DNA from: Caulobacteraceae bacterium
GTDB lineage: Bacteria > Pseudomonadota > Alphaproteobacteria > Caulobacterales > Caulobacteraceae
Direction: 5' to 3'
Assembly: GCA_947475415.1 (NCBI GenBank)
Contig: CANJLH010000003.1
Location: 290,020 to 354,019 of the forward strand
DNA: 64,000 bases
Shown here: positions 1 to 7,873 of the stretch, piece after piece
Position numbering within the stretch: position 1 is the stretch's first letter
Layout of the letters: every line of letters begins with the position of its first letter
Position numbers and translations under genes: made by a program
The notes under the pieces: generated by a model
The model's input: the letters and a program-made list of their open reading frames with translations, nothing else
What the model was told of the DNA's origin: nothing
The model's database searches: none

Positions 1-881
1 TGGTGGTCCTCGGAGAAGGAGGCCGCCTGGCCCATCTGGCGCCAGTGGTAGAGGACGCGGGGAATGTGGCGGATGCGGTCCGGCGTGGTGCGTTCGGCGA
101 CGCGCAGGACGAGATCGTGGTCCTGCGCGCCTTCAAGACCCTCACGCAGGCCGCCGAGTTCTCTCACCAGAGATAGCCGAATAGCGGTCAGATGATTGAC
201 CTGGTTCATGGCCATCATCCGCTCGGGGTCCCAGGCGGTCTTGAAGTGAGGCTCGAAGCGGCGGCCCTCGGCGTCGATCTTGTCCTCGTCGGTGAAGATC
301 AGGTCGGCGTCGGCGCAGCGGGCGATGTGGAACAGGGCGTCGGGGGCCAACCGGTCGTCGTGGTCCATGAAGGCCGCGAACACCCCCTTGGCCAGGCCGA
401 GCGCGGTGTTGGCGGCCAGGCTGATGTGTCCATTTACGTCGCGGCGCACGATCTTGATCCGCGGATCGGCGGCGGCGGCCGCGGTGAGCGCCGCCCAAAC
501 CTGGGGCGAAGGCGAGCCGTCGTCGCAGATACATAGTTCCCAGTGCGGATAGAGCTGATCGCGCACCGAGGCGATGGCCTCCTGGAGCGAGGGGATATGG
601 GTCTCATAGGCGGCCATGATCACCGAAATCAGCGGCGGATCGGCCATGGCGGCGATCCCGGCTGTGATGGCGGCGCGGTCGGCGGCCGTCAGGGCGCCAT
701 GGGCTTCGGCCCAGCGCCGGTAGTCGGCGGCGGTGACCGCGGCCGGCCGCATCAGCGCGCGGATCAGCGCCGAACCGGCGCCGGTGCGCGACAGAGCAAG
801 CGCCAGCCTGTGGAACGGCCGGTGGATCGCCGGGCGCCGGCGGATCGCGCTCAAGACCGCATGGGCGAGGTCGCGCAGCAC
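1..881 (-). CDS. Glycosyltransferase family 2 (partial, 3' end outside window)
   Basis: The visible 293 residues carry a GT-A glycosyltransferase core. A SVIMAAYE strand lies near residue 86, a CDDGS turn near 119, a DHDD metal/nucleotide motif near 173 and TDEDKID near 198. GT2 enzymes transfer a sugar from a nucleotide donor, usually to surface polysaccharide. About 80 residues precede the catalytic core. The GTG start at 881 is the first usable start after an in-frame stop; an ATG at residue 44 is an alternative. A 9-codon reading frame with a better ribosome site (883-912) lies just upstream. The C-terminus is cut by the window edge. Family is secure, substrate unknown. Confidence 0.8.
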   Translation of the reverse strand, partial: MLRDLAHAVLSAIRRRPAIHRPFHRLALALSRTGAGSALIRALMRPAAVTAADYRRWAEAHGALTAADRAAITAGIAAMADPPLISVIMAAYETHIPSLQEAIASVRDQLYPHWELCICDDGSPSPQVWAALTAAAAADPRIKIVRRDVNGHISLAANTALGLAKGVFAAFMDHDDRLAPDALFHIARCADADLIFTDEDKIDAEGRRFEPHFKTAWDPERMMAMNQVNHLTAIRLSLVRELGGLREGLEGAQDHDLVLRVAERTTPDRIRHIPRVLYHWRQMGQAASFSEDH

Positions 882-882
882 G

Positions 883-912
883 TCAGCCGACCGTCCCGAT
901 GGTGACCCTCAT
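883..912 (-). other. Possible leader peptide upstream of glycosyltransferase
   Basis: A 9-codon frame (MRVTIGTVG, then stop) begins with ATG at 912. It is preceded by a GGAGGA ribosome site about 8 nt upstream. Its stop lies 1 nt before the GTG start of the glycosyltransferase. The arrangement would suit translational coupling, or it may mark a frameshift near the start of the glycosyltransferase. It is seen directly in the sequence; the function is inference. Confidence 0.25.
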
Positions 913-1065
913 CGCCTGTGTCCTCCGCCCGGGCTGGAAAGGTCGAAAACGCCCTGGCCGTATCTGACATTGCGCCATGTGGATGGAAAGTCGCACAGTG
1001 GGCTTGCATCGAAGGCCCAACGACGGCTCAATTCACGCAAACATTCAGCCTCAAGGACGACCCCC

Positions 1066-1293
1066 GTGGAAAAGTGCCCCATCGATTTCAACTTCGATCC
1101 GGCGACCTTCAAGGTCGGTGATCAGGTCAGCTATCGCGTGCCGGAAAGTTTCGACGACTTTCCGTTCGCCGGCACCCTGCTTGAGGTGCACGCCGACCAT
1201 GTGGTGCTGACCTCCGACCCGGATGATCCCAACAGCCGCATGAAGGCGACCCGCGAGAGCCGCCCGGTGGTGGCCGCCGCCGACGTCTGCTGA
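1066..1293 (+). CDS. Small conserved-looking protein of unknown function
   Basis: This 75-residue acidic protein starts at a GTG with an AAGGACGA ribosome site 6-7 nt upstream. The frame stays open further upstream, but that part has low-complexity Arg/Ala composition typical of non-coding GC-rich frames. The protein has an FKVGDQVSYRVPE segment followed by alternating hydrophobic strands (GTLLEVHADHVVLTS), suggesting a small SH3-like beta-barrel. There are no membrane segments or cysteine clusters; the C-terminus ends in Cys. It is divergent from the glycosyltransferase and convergent with the SDR at 1303. I do not recognise the family. Confidence 0.6.
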   Translation: MEKCPIDFNFDPATFKVGDQVSYRVPESFDDFPFAGTLLEVHADHVVLTSDPDDPNSRMKATRESRPVVAAADVC

Positions 1294-1302
1294 GGCGGCG
1301 CC

Positions 1303-2076
1303 TCAGGTCATCATCATCATGCCGCCGTCCACCGGCAGGGTCTGGCCGGTGATGAACCTGGCGCCATCGGAGACCAGGAACACCATCACCGGCGCCATCT
1401 GCGATTCCGGGTCGCCGAGCTTTCCACCGATGGGAATCCGCTGGGCCATGCCGGCATCGTGGGCGACCAGTTCGGCCGACGACATCCTCGCGCGGTGCGC
1501 TTCGTACATGGGCGTCCACATGCCCGGCGCCATGGCGTTGACGGTAATCCCGTACTGGCCCCACTCCTGCGCCACTGTGCGGGTCCAGGCCAGCACCGCG
1601 CCCTTTGCGGCGGAATAGGCCGCCCCGCCGGCCATGCCGCGCACGCCTGCGCCTGAGCCGAAGTTGATGATCTGGCCGCCCTTGTCCTTCAGGTGCGGAA
1701 ACACCGCTTGGTTGGTGTTCATGACGCCGCGGGCGTTGGTCTCGAACATCAGGTCCCAGTGGTCGTCATCGATGGTCTCGGCCGGGGCGGTGCGCTCGAC
1801 GCCGGCGATGTTGACCAGGGCGTCGAGGCCGCCCATCTCGGCCACGGCGGCGTCGACCGCCGCCTTGGTCTCGGCGCGACTGGCCACGTCGCAGTGGCGA
1901 TAGACCGCCCGACCCTGGCCAGACGCATTGGCCGCCTCGACCACCGCACGACCCTCCTCGTCCAGCACATCAAAGGCCGCCACCACAGCGCCGGCGGCCA
2001 CGTAGGCCTTCAACGTCGCCGCCCCGATGCCACGGGCGACCCCGGTGACAATGATGCGCTTTCCGATCAGTTCCAT
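1303..2076 (-). CDS. SDR family NAD(P)-dependent oxidoreductase
   Basis: A 257-residue classical short-chain dehydrogenase. The cofactor loop TGVARGIG is at 11-18, the VNIAGV turn at 88-93, Ser141 in NFGSGAG, and the catalytic Tyr154/Lys158 in YSAAK. The C-terminal TGQTLPVDGG motif is typical of FabG-like members, followed by a run of methionines. The start chosen is the ATG at 2076, which has GAGGA about 8 nt upstream; an upstream in-frame ATG would overlap the preceding gene. The gene lies 22 nt downstream of another SDR on the same strand, so the two are probably co-transcribed. Substrate cannot be read from the sequence; the setting suggests a hydroxyl/keto step in lipid or terpenoid catabolism. 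Confidence 0.85.
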   Translation of the reverse strand: MELIGKRIIVTGVARGIGAATLKAYVAAGAVVAAFDVLDEEGRAVVEAANASGQGRAVYRHCDVASRAETKAAVDAAVAEMGGLDALVNIAGVERTAPAETIDDDHWDLMFETNARGVMNTNQAVFPHLKDKGGQIINFGSGAGVRGMAGGAAYSAAKGAVLAWTRTVAQEWGQYGITVNAMAPGMWTPMYEAHRARMSSAELVAHDAGMAQRIPIGGKLGDPESQMAPVMVFLVSDGARFITGQTLPVDGGMMMMT

Positions 2077-2098
2077 GGCGGTGTCCTCAATATGAAAT

Positions 2099-2905
2099 TC
2101 AAGCCTTGTTCTGTTTCGCATGCGCCGCGCAACCCGGCGTCAGCGCGCTCATCCCCCCGTCCACCGGCAGCACGGCGCCGGTGACATAGGCAGCCTCATC
2201 CGAGGCCAAGAACATCACCACCGCGGCCAGTTCGTCGGGTGTTCCCGAACGTCCGAGCATGGTCTGGGCCTCCAGCTCGGCCATCTGCGGCGGAACCGGC
2301 GCATGTGCCTCGGCCAGCATGGCGCGGGCGGCGCAGTTCACCCGGATCCCATGGCGCGCGAAATCGTGGGCCATCACATGGGTGAGCGCATTGAGCCCGC
2401 CCTTGGCCGCCGAATAGGAGGGAAACAGCGGATGGCCCAGGGCGCCGTCCACCGAGCCGATGTGCACCACGCTTTGCGCCTGACCGGTCTTCAACAGGGG
2501 CAGAAAGGCCTTGGCGGCGAAGACCGGGCCCAGGAGGTCGAAGGCCACCACCTCGCGCCACGACTGGTAGGATGACGCCTCCACGCCTCCGGCCTCGATG
2601 GCGGTGTGGGCGTTGACCAGCACATCAGCGCGGCCGTGCAGCGCAAAGACCGTGTCACGGGCGCGCTCCAGGGCGGCGGGATCGGTGAGGTCGGCGGAAA
2701 TCGAATCGATTCGCCCACCGCCGGCGCGAACCTCGCCGCAGAGCTCGACCATGCCCACATCGTCAGGGTCCACCACAACGACGCTCGCTCCCGCAGCCGC
2801 GAAGGTCTGGGCGCAGGCCCAGCCCACATGGCGCACGCCAGCCCGCCAGCCGTGGCCGAAGCTCGCCGAGACGATCACCACTACCTTTGTGGACCAATCG
2901 GTCAT
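2099..2905 (-). CDS. SDR family oxidoreductase with atypical cofactor loop
   Basis: A 268-residue short-chain dehydrogenase with an intact catalytic centre: Ser151 in HIGSVDG and Tyr164/Lys168 in YSAAK. It also has the C-terminal VTGAVLPVDGG motif. The glycine-rich cofactor loop is not canonical. Where TGxxxGIG is expected after beta-1, it has VSASFGHGW and an extra stretch rich in Gly and Arg before the WACAQTFAAAGA helix. The usual NNAG turn reads VNAHT. Such changes may alter NAD(P) binding or make the protein a divergent reductase. The start at 2905 (MTDWSTK) was chosen because upstream residues are low-complexity and overlap the divergent kinase promoter. It is probably in one transcript with the SDR at 1303-2076. 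Confidence 0.8.
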   Translation of the reverse strand: MTDWSTKVVVIVSASFGHGWRAGVRHVGWACAQTFAAAGASVVVVDPDDVGMVELCGEVRAGGGRIDSISADLTDPAALERARDTVFALHGRADVLVNAHTAIEAGGVEASSYQSWREVVAFDLLGPVFAAKAFLPLLKTGQAQSVVHIGSVDGALGHPLFPSYSAAKGGLNALTHVMAHDFARHGIRVNCAARAMLAEAHAPVPPQMAELEAQTMLGRSGTPDELAAVVMFLASDEAAYVTGAVLPVDGGMSALTPGCAAHAKQNKA

Positions 2906-2988
2906 GCTACGGACATCTCCATGGCGGTCAGGGCGTTGCGCGCGGCGGTCGGTTGTCGCAACGTGCCCGCAAAATGAGGAGCACCGCA

Positions 2989-4113
2989 ATGGCCGAAGAG
3001 CCTGCCCAGGAATACGTGCAGATTCCCACCAAGCCGCAGATGCGCGAGCTTAATGACGTGCGCGCAGGCCTACAGGCCTGGCTTAGAGCGCATGTCCCGA
3101 ACGGCGGGGGACTGGAGATCACCGACCTGCGAATCCCCACCGGCGCGGGCGTGGCCAACGAGACCATCCTCGTCACCGCTCGGGAGGGCGCGAGTGAGAC
3201 AGGCTATGTTGTGCGTGTGGGTACGACCTATCACCTGTTCATGGGCATGGACGTAGAGGTCCACTGCAGGCTTTACCAGATGCTGGAGGGCGAGCCCCAC
3301 ATACCCTCCCCGCCGATCATCGGCTACGAGCCGGACAAGACCCTGTTCGGCGAACCGTTCTTCGTCATGCGACGGGTCGACGGCTTGGTCCCGGCTGACG
3401 ATCCCCATTACTACACCGCCGGCTGGGTGACGGACCTTTCCGTGCCCGAACGCCGGCAGCTTTGGCGCAACACCGTCGAGCTGATGACCAAGATCCACCG
3501 GGTCGACCTTGCCAAGGTGGCGTTCCTGGAGCGTCCGCACCTGGGCCGCAACGGCCTTGAGCAGGAGATGAACCACTGGATCGCCTATGCCAAATGGTGC
3601 GGCGGCGACGCCCTGCCGATCGTGCGCAAGGCCGCAGAATGGCTGCAGGCGAACATGCCGGCGGATCCGCCGCCCGGGTTTTCGTGGGGCGACTCGCGCC
3701 CGCCCAACATTATTTTCAAAGGTGTGGAGCCGGTGGCCCTGCTGGATTGGGACATGGTCTCGATTGCAGGACCCGAGTGCGATCTCGCCTGGTGGACCGT
3801 GATGGACCAGTCCAACTCAACCCAACGCGGCCTGCCACGCCTCGAAGGCTTCGGGACCCCCGCCGAGACCATTGCGCTGTGGGAAGATATGATGGGTCGC
3901 AAGGCCCAGAACCTCGACTGGCACCTGGTCTTGAACGCCTTACGGATAAGGCTGGTGATGGTTCGGCTGCCGAAAATGCTGTTCGACCAGGGCCTCATCA
4001 ACGCCGACCAGCGCGCCAGCCTGGACTCCGGTGAGATGGAATGGTTGGACGATCTCTTGGACCGGCCGCTGACGGGACCGTTCGGCACCGCCTGGACCGG
4101 CTGGAACCTGTAG
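2989..4113 (+). CDS. Aminoglycoside phosphotransferase-like (APH) family kinase
   Basis: A 374-residue protein with the APH/choline-kinase fold. The Brenner-like catalytic loop is GDSRPPNIIF near residues 234-243, and the magnesium-binding segment is LLDWDMV near 250-256, followed by AGPECDLAWW. The N-lobe has VVRVG and the hinge FFVMRRVDG. Relatives next to acyl-CoA genes are annotated simply as phosphotransferase family proteins and resemble the kinase part of ACAD10/11, which phosphorylates 4-hydroxy acids or acyl-CoAs. That role here is inference. The start at 2989 has GAGGA about 8 nt upstream. It is divergent from the SDR pair and 13 nt upstream of the MBL hydrolase, suggesting an operon. 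No sign of a resistance role. Confidence 0.8.
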   Translation: MAEEPAQEYVQIPTKPQMRELNDVRAGLQAWLRAHVPNGGGLEITDLRIPTGAGVANETILVTAREGASETGYVVRVGTTYHLFMGMDVEVHCRLYQMLEGEPHIPSPPIIGYEPDKTLFGEPFFVMRRVDGLVPADDPHYYTAGWVTDLSVPERRQLWRNTVELMTKIHRVDLAKVAFLERPHLGRNGLEQEMNHWIAYAKWCGGDALPIVRKAAEWLQANMPADPPPGFSWGDSRPPNIIFKGVEPVALLDWDMVSIAGPECDLAWWTVMDQSNSTQRGLPRLEGFGTPAETIALWEDMMGRKAQNLDWHLVLNALRIRLVMVRLPKMLFDQGLINADQRASLDSGEMEWLDDLLDRPLTGPFGTAWTGWNL

Positions 4114-4126
4114 CGGAGCTCGGCCC

Positions 4127-4888
4127 ATGAAGATGCACGTGTTGTCGGGCGGACGGCTGCGCATGCGCCGAGGCATCTATTATCCCGACGCCGCCAAGGA
4201 GGAGACCTTCGAACTGCCGGTGTCCTGCATTCTGCTGAAGCACGCTCAGGGGAATGTGCTGTTCGACACCGGTTGTCATCCCGACGCGGCGACCGATCCG
4301 GACGGCCGATGGGGACCAACGGCGAGGATCTCCGTGCCGATTTTCGAGGCCAAGGATGCAGTGGTGAATGAATTGCCCAAGGCGGGCCTCACCGCCGACG
4401 ACATCGACGTGGTGATCTGTTCCCACCTGCACATCGACCACTGCGGCTGTAACGCCTTCTTCAAGCGGGCGACCATTGTCTGTCATGCCGCGGAACTGGC
4501 GGCTGCGAAGGCCGATGATTCTGATTCCAAAGGCTACATGCGCATCGACTGGGACCATGACCAGGTGTTCGAAACCATCGACGCCCAGCGCGACCTGTTC
4601 GGCGATGGCCGCCTGACCCTGCTACCCGCGCCGGGGCACACGCCGGGCATGGTGATCTGCCACGTGGTTCTGGATAAGGACGGGGCCTTCGTCCTGGCCT
4701 CCGACGCAATTCCCGTGCAGGCCTGCCTGGACAAGCGTTATGCGCCAAAGGTGACCTGGGACCACGAAAAGTCGGCGAAAGTCTTCGAAGAGGTGGCCCG
4801 GCTGCAGAAAGATGGCGCCACGGTGCTGTTCGGCCATGACGATGCCCAGTACCAGAGCCTGCGCAAGGGCGAGGCTTTCTACGCCTGA
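4127..4888 (+). CDS. Metallo-beta-lactamase fold hydrolase, N-acyl homoserine lactonase family
   Basis: A 253-residue cytoplasmic MBL-fold enzyme. The metal motif HLHIDH lies near residues 99-104, with FDTGCH upstream, the third metal histidine in PAPGHTPGM, and FGHDD near 234. Order and spacing match the AttM/AiiB/AiiA lactonase family, which opens the lactone ring of N-acyl homoserine lactone signals. The family also contains lactonases for other lactones. It follows the APH-like kinase by 13 nt and sits among acyl-CoA and SDR genes, so a lactone intermediate of catabolism is as likely a substrate as a quorum signal. Ends about 30 nt before the convergent GntR gene. Confidence 0.8.
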   Translation: MKMHVLSGGRLRMRRGIYYPDAAKEETFELPVSCILLKHAQGNVLFDTGCHPDAATDPDGRWGPTARISVPIFEAKDAVVNELPKAGLTADDIDVVICSHLHIDHCGCNAFFKRATIVCHAAELAAAKADDSDSKGYMRIDWDHDQVFETIDAQRDLFGDGRLTLLPAPGHTPGMVICHVVLDKDGAFVLASDAIPVQACLDKRYAPKVTWDHEKSAKVFEEVARLQKDGATVLFGHDDAQYQSLRKGEAFYA

Positions 4889-4920
4889 GGCCTCGCCGGT
4901 CGCCGGACCCTGGCGGCGGC

Positions 4921-5676
4921 TCAGGGCGCGATGAGCAAATCGAACCGGGAGCTGTCGTCCCGCCGCAGCGGGTCATCCTGCAGATCCCTGGCCCAGGATT
5001 CAACCATCGCATTCGCGCGCCTGGCGTGGACTACGGCGACTTCCGCGTCACCGTCGATGACGGCGGCCACCAGGCTCAGGCGATTCTTGCGGAACGCCCG
5101 GAGCCGTTCAGGGCTGTTGAAAACCGGTTTGTGAATTTCACGGAAGCAGATCTCGGTGTGAACCCGCAGGATCAGCTCGATGAACGGATTTCTCGCCAGC
5201 TCATAGAGGTGGTCGCGCACGGCCATTTCAGCCCTCGCCAGGCCACCCGCCGAAAGGTCTTCCTCGCGAAGCATGGCTGCGGCTGCGGCGATCGGCCTGC
5301 GGTCGGCCTCGGGCGGCGCCTCTGCGGCCAAGCGCGCAAGCTGGGCGTGAAGCCCGCCTGCGGCCACGACCAATTCCAGGAAACTTGGCGTATGAATGCG
5401 TAGATGGGTGGCCACGGCGCTGGTCACCGCGCGGCTGTCGGGCCTGTGACCATAGTAGCCGCCGCCCACGCCACGCTTAACCTTGAGCAGATGTTCGTGC
5501 TCCAGCAGCCGCGCGGTCTGGCGCAGGGTCGCCCGGCCCACGCCCAGCAGCGAAGCCAGCTCGTCCTCCGAACCCAGGAACGCCCCGCCAGGCCGCGACA
5601 GGATGATTTCCCGTAAGGTGTGAACCGCTGCGCGGGCGGCGTTCTGCGGCTTGGGTGAGGGATTGGAATTCGGCAT
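4921..5676 (-). CDS. GntR family (FadR/FCD-type) transcriptional regulator
   Basis: A 251-residue regulator. An N-terminal winged helix (about 15-75) contains SEDELASLLGVGRATLRQ, the recognition region, then the wing VKRGVGGGYYG. An all-helical FCD effector domain follows (about 90-235), with histidines in RDHLYEL and RVHTEI likely to hold the metal/effector. FCD members usually repress catabolic genes and release DNA on binding an organic acid or acyl-CoA. The ATG at 5676 was chosen; the frame stays open for 75 more codons upstream, but those cross the divergent promoter and look non-coding. It faces the SDR/CoA-transferase pair, which it probably controls. Confidence 0.85.
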   Translation of the reverse strand: MPNSNPSPKPQNAARAAVHTLREIILSRPGGAFLGSEDELASLLGVGRATLRQTARLLEHEHLLKVKRGVGGGYYGHRPDSRAVTSAVATHLRIHTPSFLELVVAAGGLHAQLARLAAEAPPEADRRPIAAAAAMLREEDLSAGGLARAEMAVRDHLYELARNPFIELILRVHTEICFREIHKPVFNSPERLRAFRKNRLSLVAAVIDGDAEVAVVHARRANAMVESWARDLQDDPLRRDDSSRFDLLIAP

Positions 5677-5863
5677 GGTGCTCTTAGTGACTCGATGCGC
5701 GCCATTGTAGAATCGAAATGATTCATACCTTAGCGCGCATTTTTCAGCCTGTAGAGCGCCTAGTTCGATGAACGCCACTCTTGGATGTGCGGTATAGATT
5801 GCCGTTGAGATTGGCTCGGGATCGTGTCCGTACTGGCCCAAGTCCGAAGGGAGGGAGTCTAAG
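5677..5863. promoter_or_regulatory. Divergent promoter region gntR / SDR-CoA transferase
   Basis: This 187-nt non-coding stretch between divergent genes is noticeably more AT-rich than its surroundings. It holds the inverted repeat at 5710-5724 and the GGGAGG ribosome site of the SDR. No clear -35/-10 pair can be assigned by eye. Confidence 0.5.
5710..5724. promoter_or_regulatory. Inverted repeat, candidate GntR operator
   Basis: The sequence is GAATC-GAAAT-GATTC: perfect 5-nt arms around a 5-nt spacer, 34 nt upstream of the GntR start. Position and symmetry suit autoregulation, but the arms do not match the classic TGGTNNNACCA FadR-type core, so the assignment is tentative. Confidence 0.35.
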
Positions 5864-6619
5864 ATGGAAAAGGATTTCGACGGCAAGGTGGTATTGATCA
5901 CCGGCTCAGCGCGAGGGTTGGGCGCCGAGACGGCGCGAATCTTCGCCAGCCGCGGAGCCTCGCTGTTCCTGGTGGACGTGCTGGCCGATCGGCTGGAGCA
6001 GACCCGCGCCGAACTGGCGGCGACGGGCGCGCCCTGTCAGGCGATGGTCGCTGATATCTCCCAACGCGCCAATTGCCAGGCTGCTGTCGCGGCGGCGGTG
6101 AAGGCTTACGGTCGTCTAGACGTGCTCTGCAACGTCGCGGCCGCCCTTCGGTTTGGCCGGGTGACCGACGTGCCGGAGGCGGACTGGTCGATCATAATGG
6201 CGGTGAACCTGTCGGCGCCGTTCTGGTTCAGCCAGGCGGCGATTCCGCACCTGCTGGAGACCAACGGCAATATCGTCAATGTGGCGTCACAGGCCGCCCA
6301 GATCGGCTGCGCCTACATCGTGCCCTACTCCGCCTCCAAGGGCGGCCTCTTGATGATGACCAAGTCGATGGCGATGGAGTACATGAAGGCCGGCATCCGC
6401 ATCAACGCGGTGGCGCCCGGCACCATGAAGACCGAGATCGGCGAAGGCGTGCACCGCCCCGACGACCTGGATGTAGAGCTGATGGTCCGCTATTCCGGCG
6501 TGCGCCCGCCGAGCGAGGCGAAAGAGGTCGCCGAACTGATCGTCTTCACCGCCTCCGACCGGGCCAGCGCCATCCACGGGGCCTGTCTGTCGGCGGACGG
6601 CGGGGTCACGGCGGGTTAG
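5864..6619 (+). CDS. SDR family oxidoreductase
   Basis: A 251-residue short-chain dehydrogenase with TGSARGLG at 13-20, the NVASQ strand, and the catalytic YSASK near residue 156. The C-terminus ends in GACLSADGGVTAG. The ATG at 5864 has a strong GGGAGG ribosome site about 9 nt upstream. It is the first gene of a two-gene unit with the family III CoA transferase 25 nt downstream and lies opposite the GntR regulator. Pairing of an SDR with a CoA transferase suggests oxidation of a hydroxy intermediate and CoA activation of an acid in one catabolic pathway; the substrate is unknown. Confidence 0.87.
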   Translation: MEKDFDGKVVLITGSARGLGAETARIFASRGASLFLVDVLADRLEQTRAELAATGAPCQAMVADISQRANCQAAVAAAVKAYGRLDVLCNVAAALRFGRVTDVPEADWSIIMAVNLSAPFWFSQAAIPHLLETNGNIVNVASQAAQIGCAYIVPYSASKGGLLMMTKSMAMEYMKAGIRINAVAPGTMKTEIGEGVHRPDDLDVELMVRYSGVRPPSEAKEVAELIVFTASDRASAIHGACLSADGGVTAG

Positions 6620-6644
6620 GCGGCGCGCCCGGGAAAGCGCCCGC

Positions 6645-7835
6645 ATGCTGCTCAAGGGACTGAAGGTGATCGACTGGGCCGGCTGGATCGCCGGGCCCGG
6701 TTGCGCCGGCCTGATGGCCGACTGGGGCGCCGAAGTGATCAAGGTGGAAACCTTCGCCGGCGACCCGATCCGCAGCGCCCACCACGACGCCGCCAGCGGC
6801 GATCCCGCCGGACCGGGCTTCACCCTGGACAACCGAGGCAAGCGCGGCGTCGCGCTCGACCTGGCCACACCTGCGGGCCACAGGGCGATGCTGGCCCTGC
6901 TCGAAGGCGCCGACGTCCTGATCACCAACTTCCGCCCCGGCGGTCTCAAACGTCTGGGCCTCGATTATGGGTCGATCCGCGAGCGGTATCCGAAGCTGAT
7001 CTACGCCAGCGTCAGCGCCTTCGGACTGGTGGGCGATGAGATCGACAAGGCCGGCTTCGATATCACCGTATTCTGGGGGCGTAGCGGCGTCGGCGCTTCG
7101 ACCATCCCGCCGAACCAGGAGCCGTTCCCCAATCGGCCGGGGTTCGGAGACCACATGACCGCCCTGGCCACCTTGGCGGGCGTGCTGGCAGCCCTGCATG
7201 AGCGCAGCCGCACAGGCGTCGGACGGTTGGTGGAAGTGTCGTTGATGCGGGCCGCGGCCTATGCTCTGGGCTGCGATCTGTCGGCCCATCTGCGCCACGG
7301 CGCGACCCAGACCGCTGTCCCGCGGGATCAGCGGCCGGTGGCCAATTCGGGGTATTTCCGCACCGCCGACGACCGTTGGGTGGGCCTGGTTCCGCGCGGG
7401 CCGGCGGACTTTCCTTTGCTGATGGACGCGCTGGGGCTGCCGCAGCTGGGCGGCGATCCGCGTTACCAGCCGCCGGTCACCGACCCCGAGTCGGTGCAGC
7501 TATTGCGCACGGCCATCGATGCAGCCTTTGCGAAGCTGACGCTGGAGGAGATCCGCGAACGGCTTGACGCCGCCGATTTGGCCTGGGCGCCCCTGGCCAC
7601 CCTGACCGAATTCGAAATGGATCCGCAGGCGCACGCGGCGGGCTGTTTCGTCGAACAGCCCAACGGCCATGGGGGCAGCTTCTGGGCGCCGGCCGGCCCG
7701 GTGCGCTTCCCCGGCCTCGACACCGGCCCCGCCGGCCCGGCCCCTCGGCTCGGTGAGCACAGCGCCGAGGTGCTGCGCGAGGCGGGGCTGAGCGAGGCGG
7801 AGATCGCCGAGGCGATTGGGGCGGCTATCGGGTGA
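6645..7835 (+). CDS. Family III CoA transferase (CaiB/BaiF)
   Basis: A 396-residue enzyme with the features of formyl-CoA transferase/CaiB/BaiF. The N-terminal GLKVIDWAGWIAGPGCAGLMADWGAEVIKVE motif region comes first, then NFRPGG. The catalytic aspartate falls exactly at residue 169 in GFGDHM, the position used to form the acyl-aspartyl anhydride. The small domain includes WVGLVPRG and the C-terminal APLATLTEFEMDPQ. These enzymes move CoA between carboxylic acids. The gene follows its SDR partner by 25 nt. Family III members often activate carnitine, bile acids, mesaconate or phenylacid substrates; which applies here cannot be told. Confidence 0.9.
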   Translation: MLLKGLKVIDWAGWIAGPGCAGLMADWGAEVIKVETFAGDPIRSAHHDAASGDPAGPGFTLDNRGKRGVALDLATPAGHRAMLALLEGADVLITNFRPGGLKRLGLDYGSIRERYPKLIYASVSAFGLVGDEIDKAGFDITVFWGRSGVGASTIPPNQEPFPNRPGFGDHMTALATLAGVLAALHERSRTGVGRLVEVSLMRAAAYALGCDLSAHLRHGATQTAVPRDQRPVANSGYFRTADDRWVGLVPRGPADFPLLMDALGLPQLGGDPRYQPPVTDPESVQLLRTAIDAAFAKLTLEEIRERLDAADLAWAPLATLTEFEMDPQAHAAGCFVEQPNGHGGSFWAPAGPVRFPGLDTGPAGPAPRLGEHSAEVLREAGLSEAEIAEAIGAAIG

Positions 7836-7873
7836 AGATTGGGTCCGGGCGCGCGATTTGTCGCCAGCGCCGG

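Noticed and set aside
2989..4113. Aminoglycoside resistance kinase
   Set aside because: The fold is shared, but context and sequence fit the acyl-CoA-associated phosphotransferase group.
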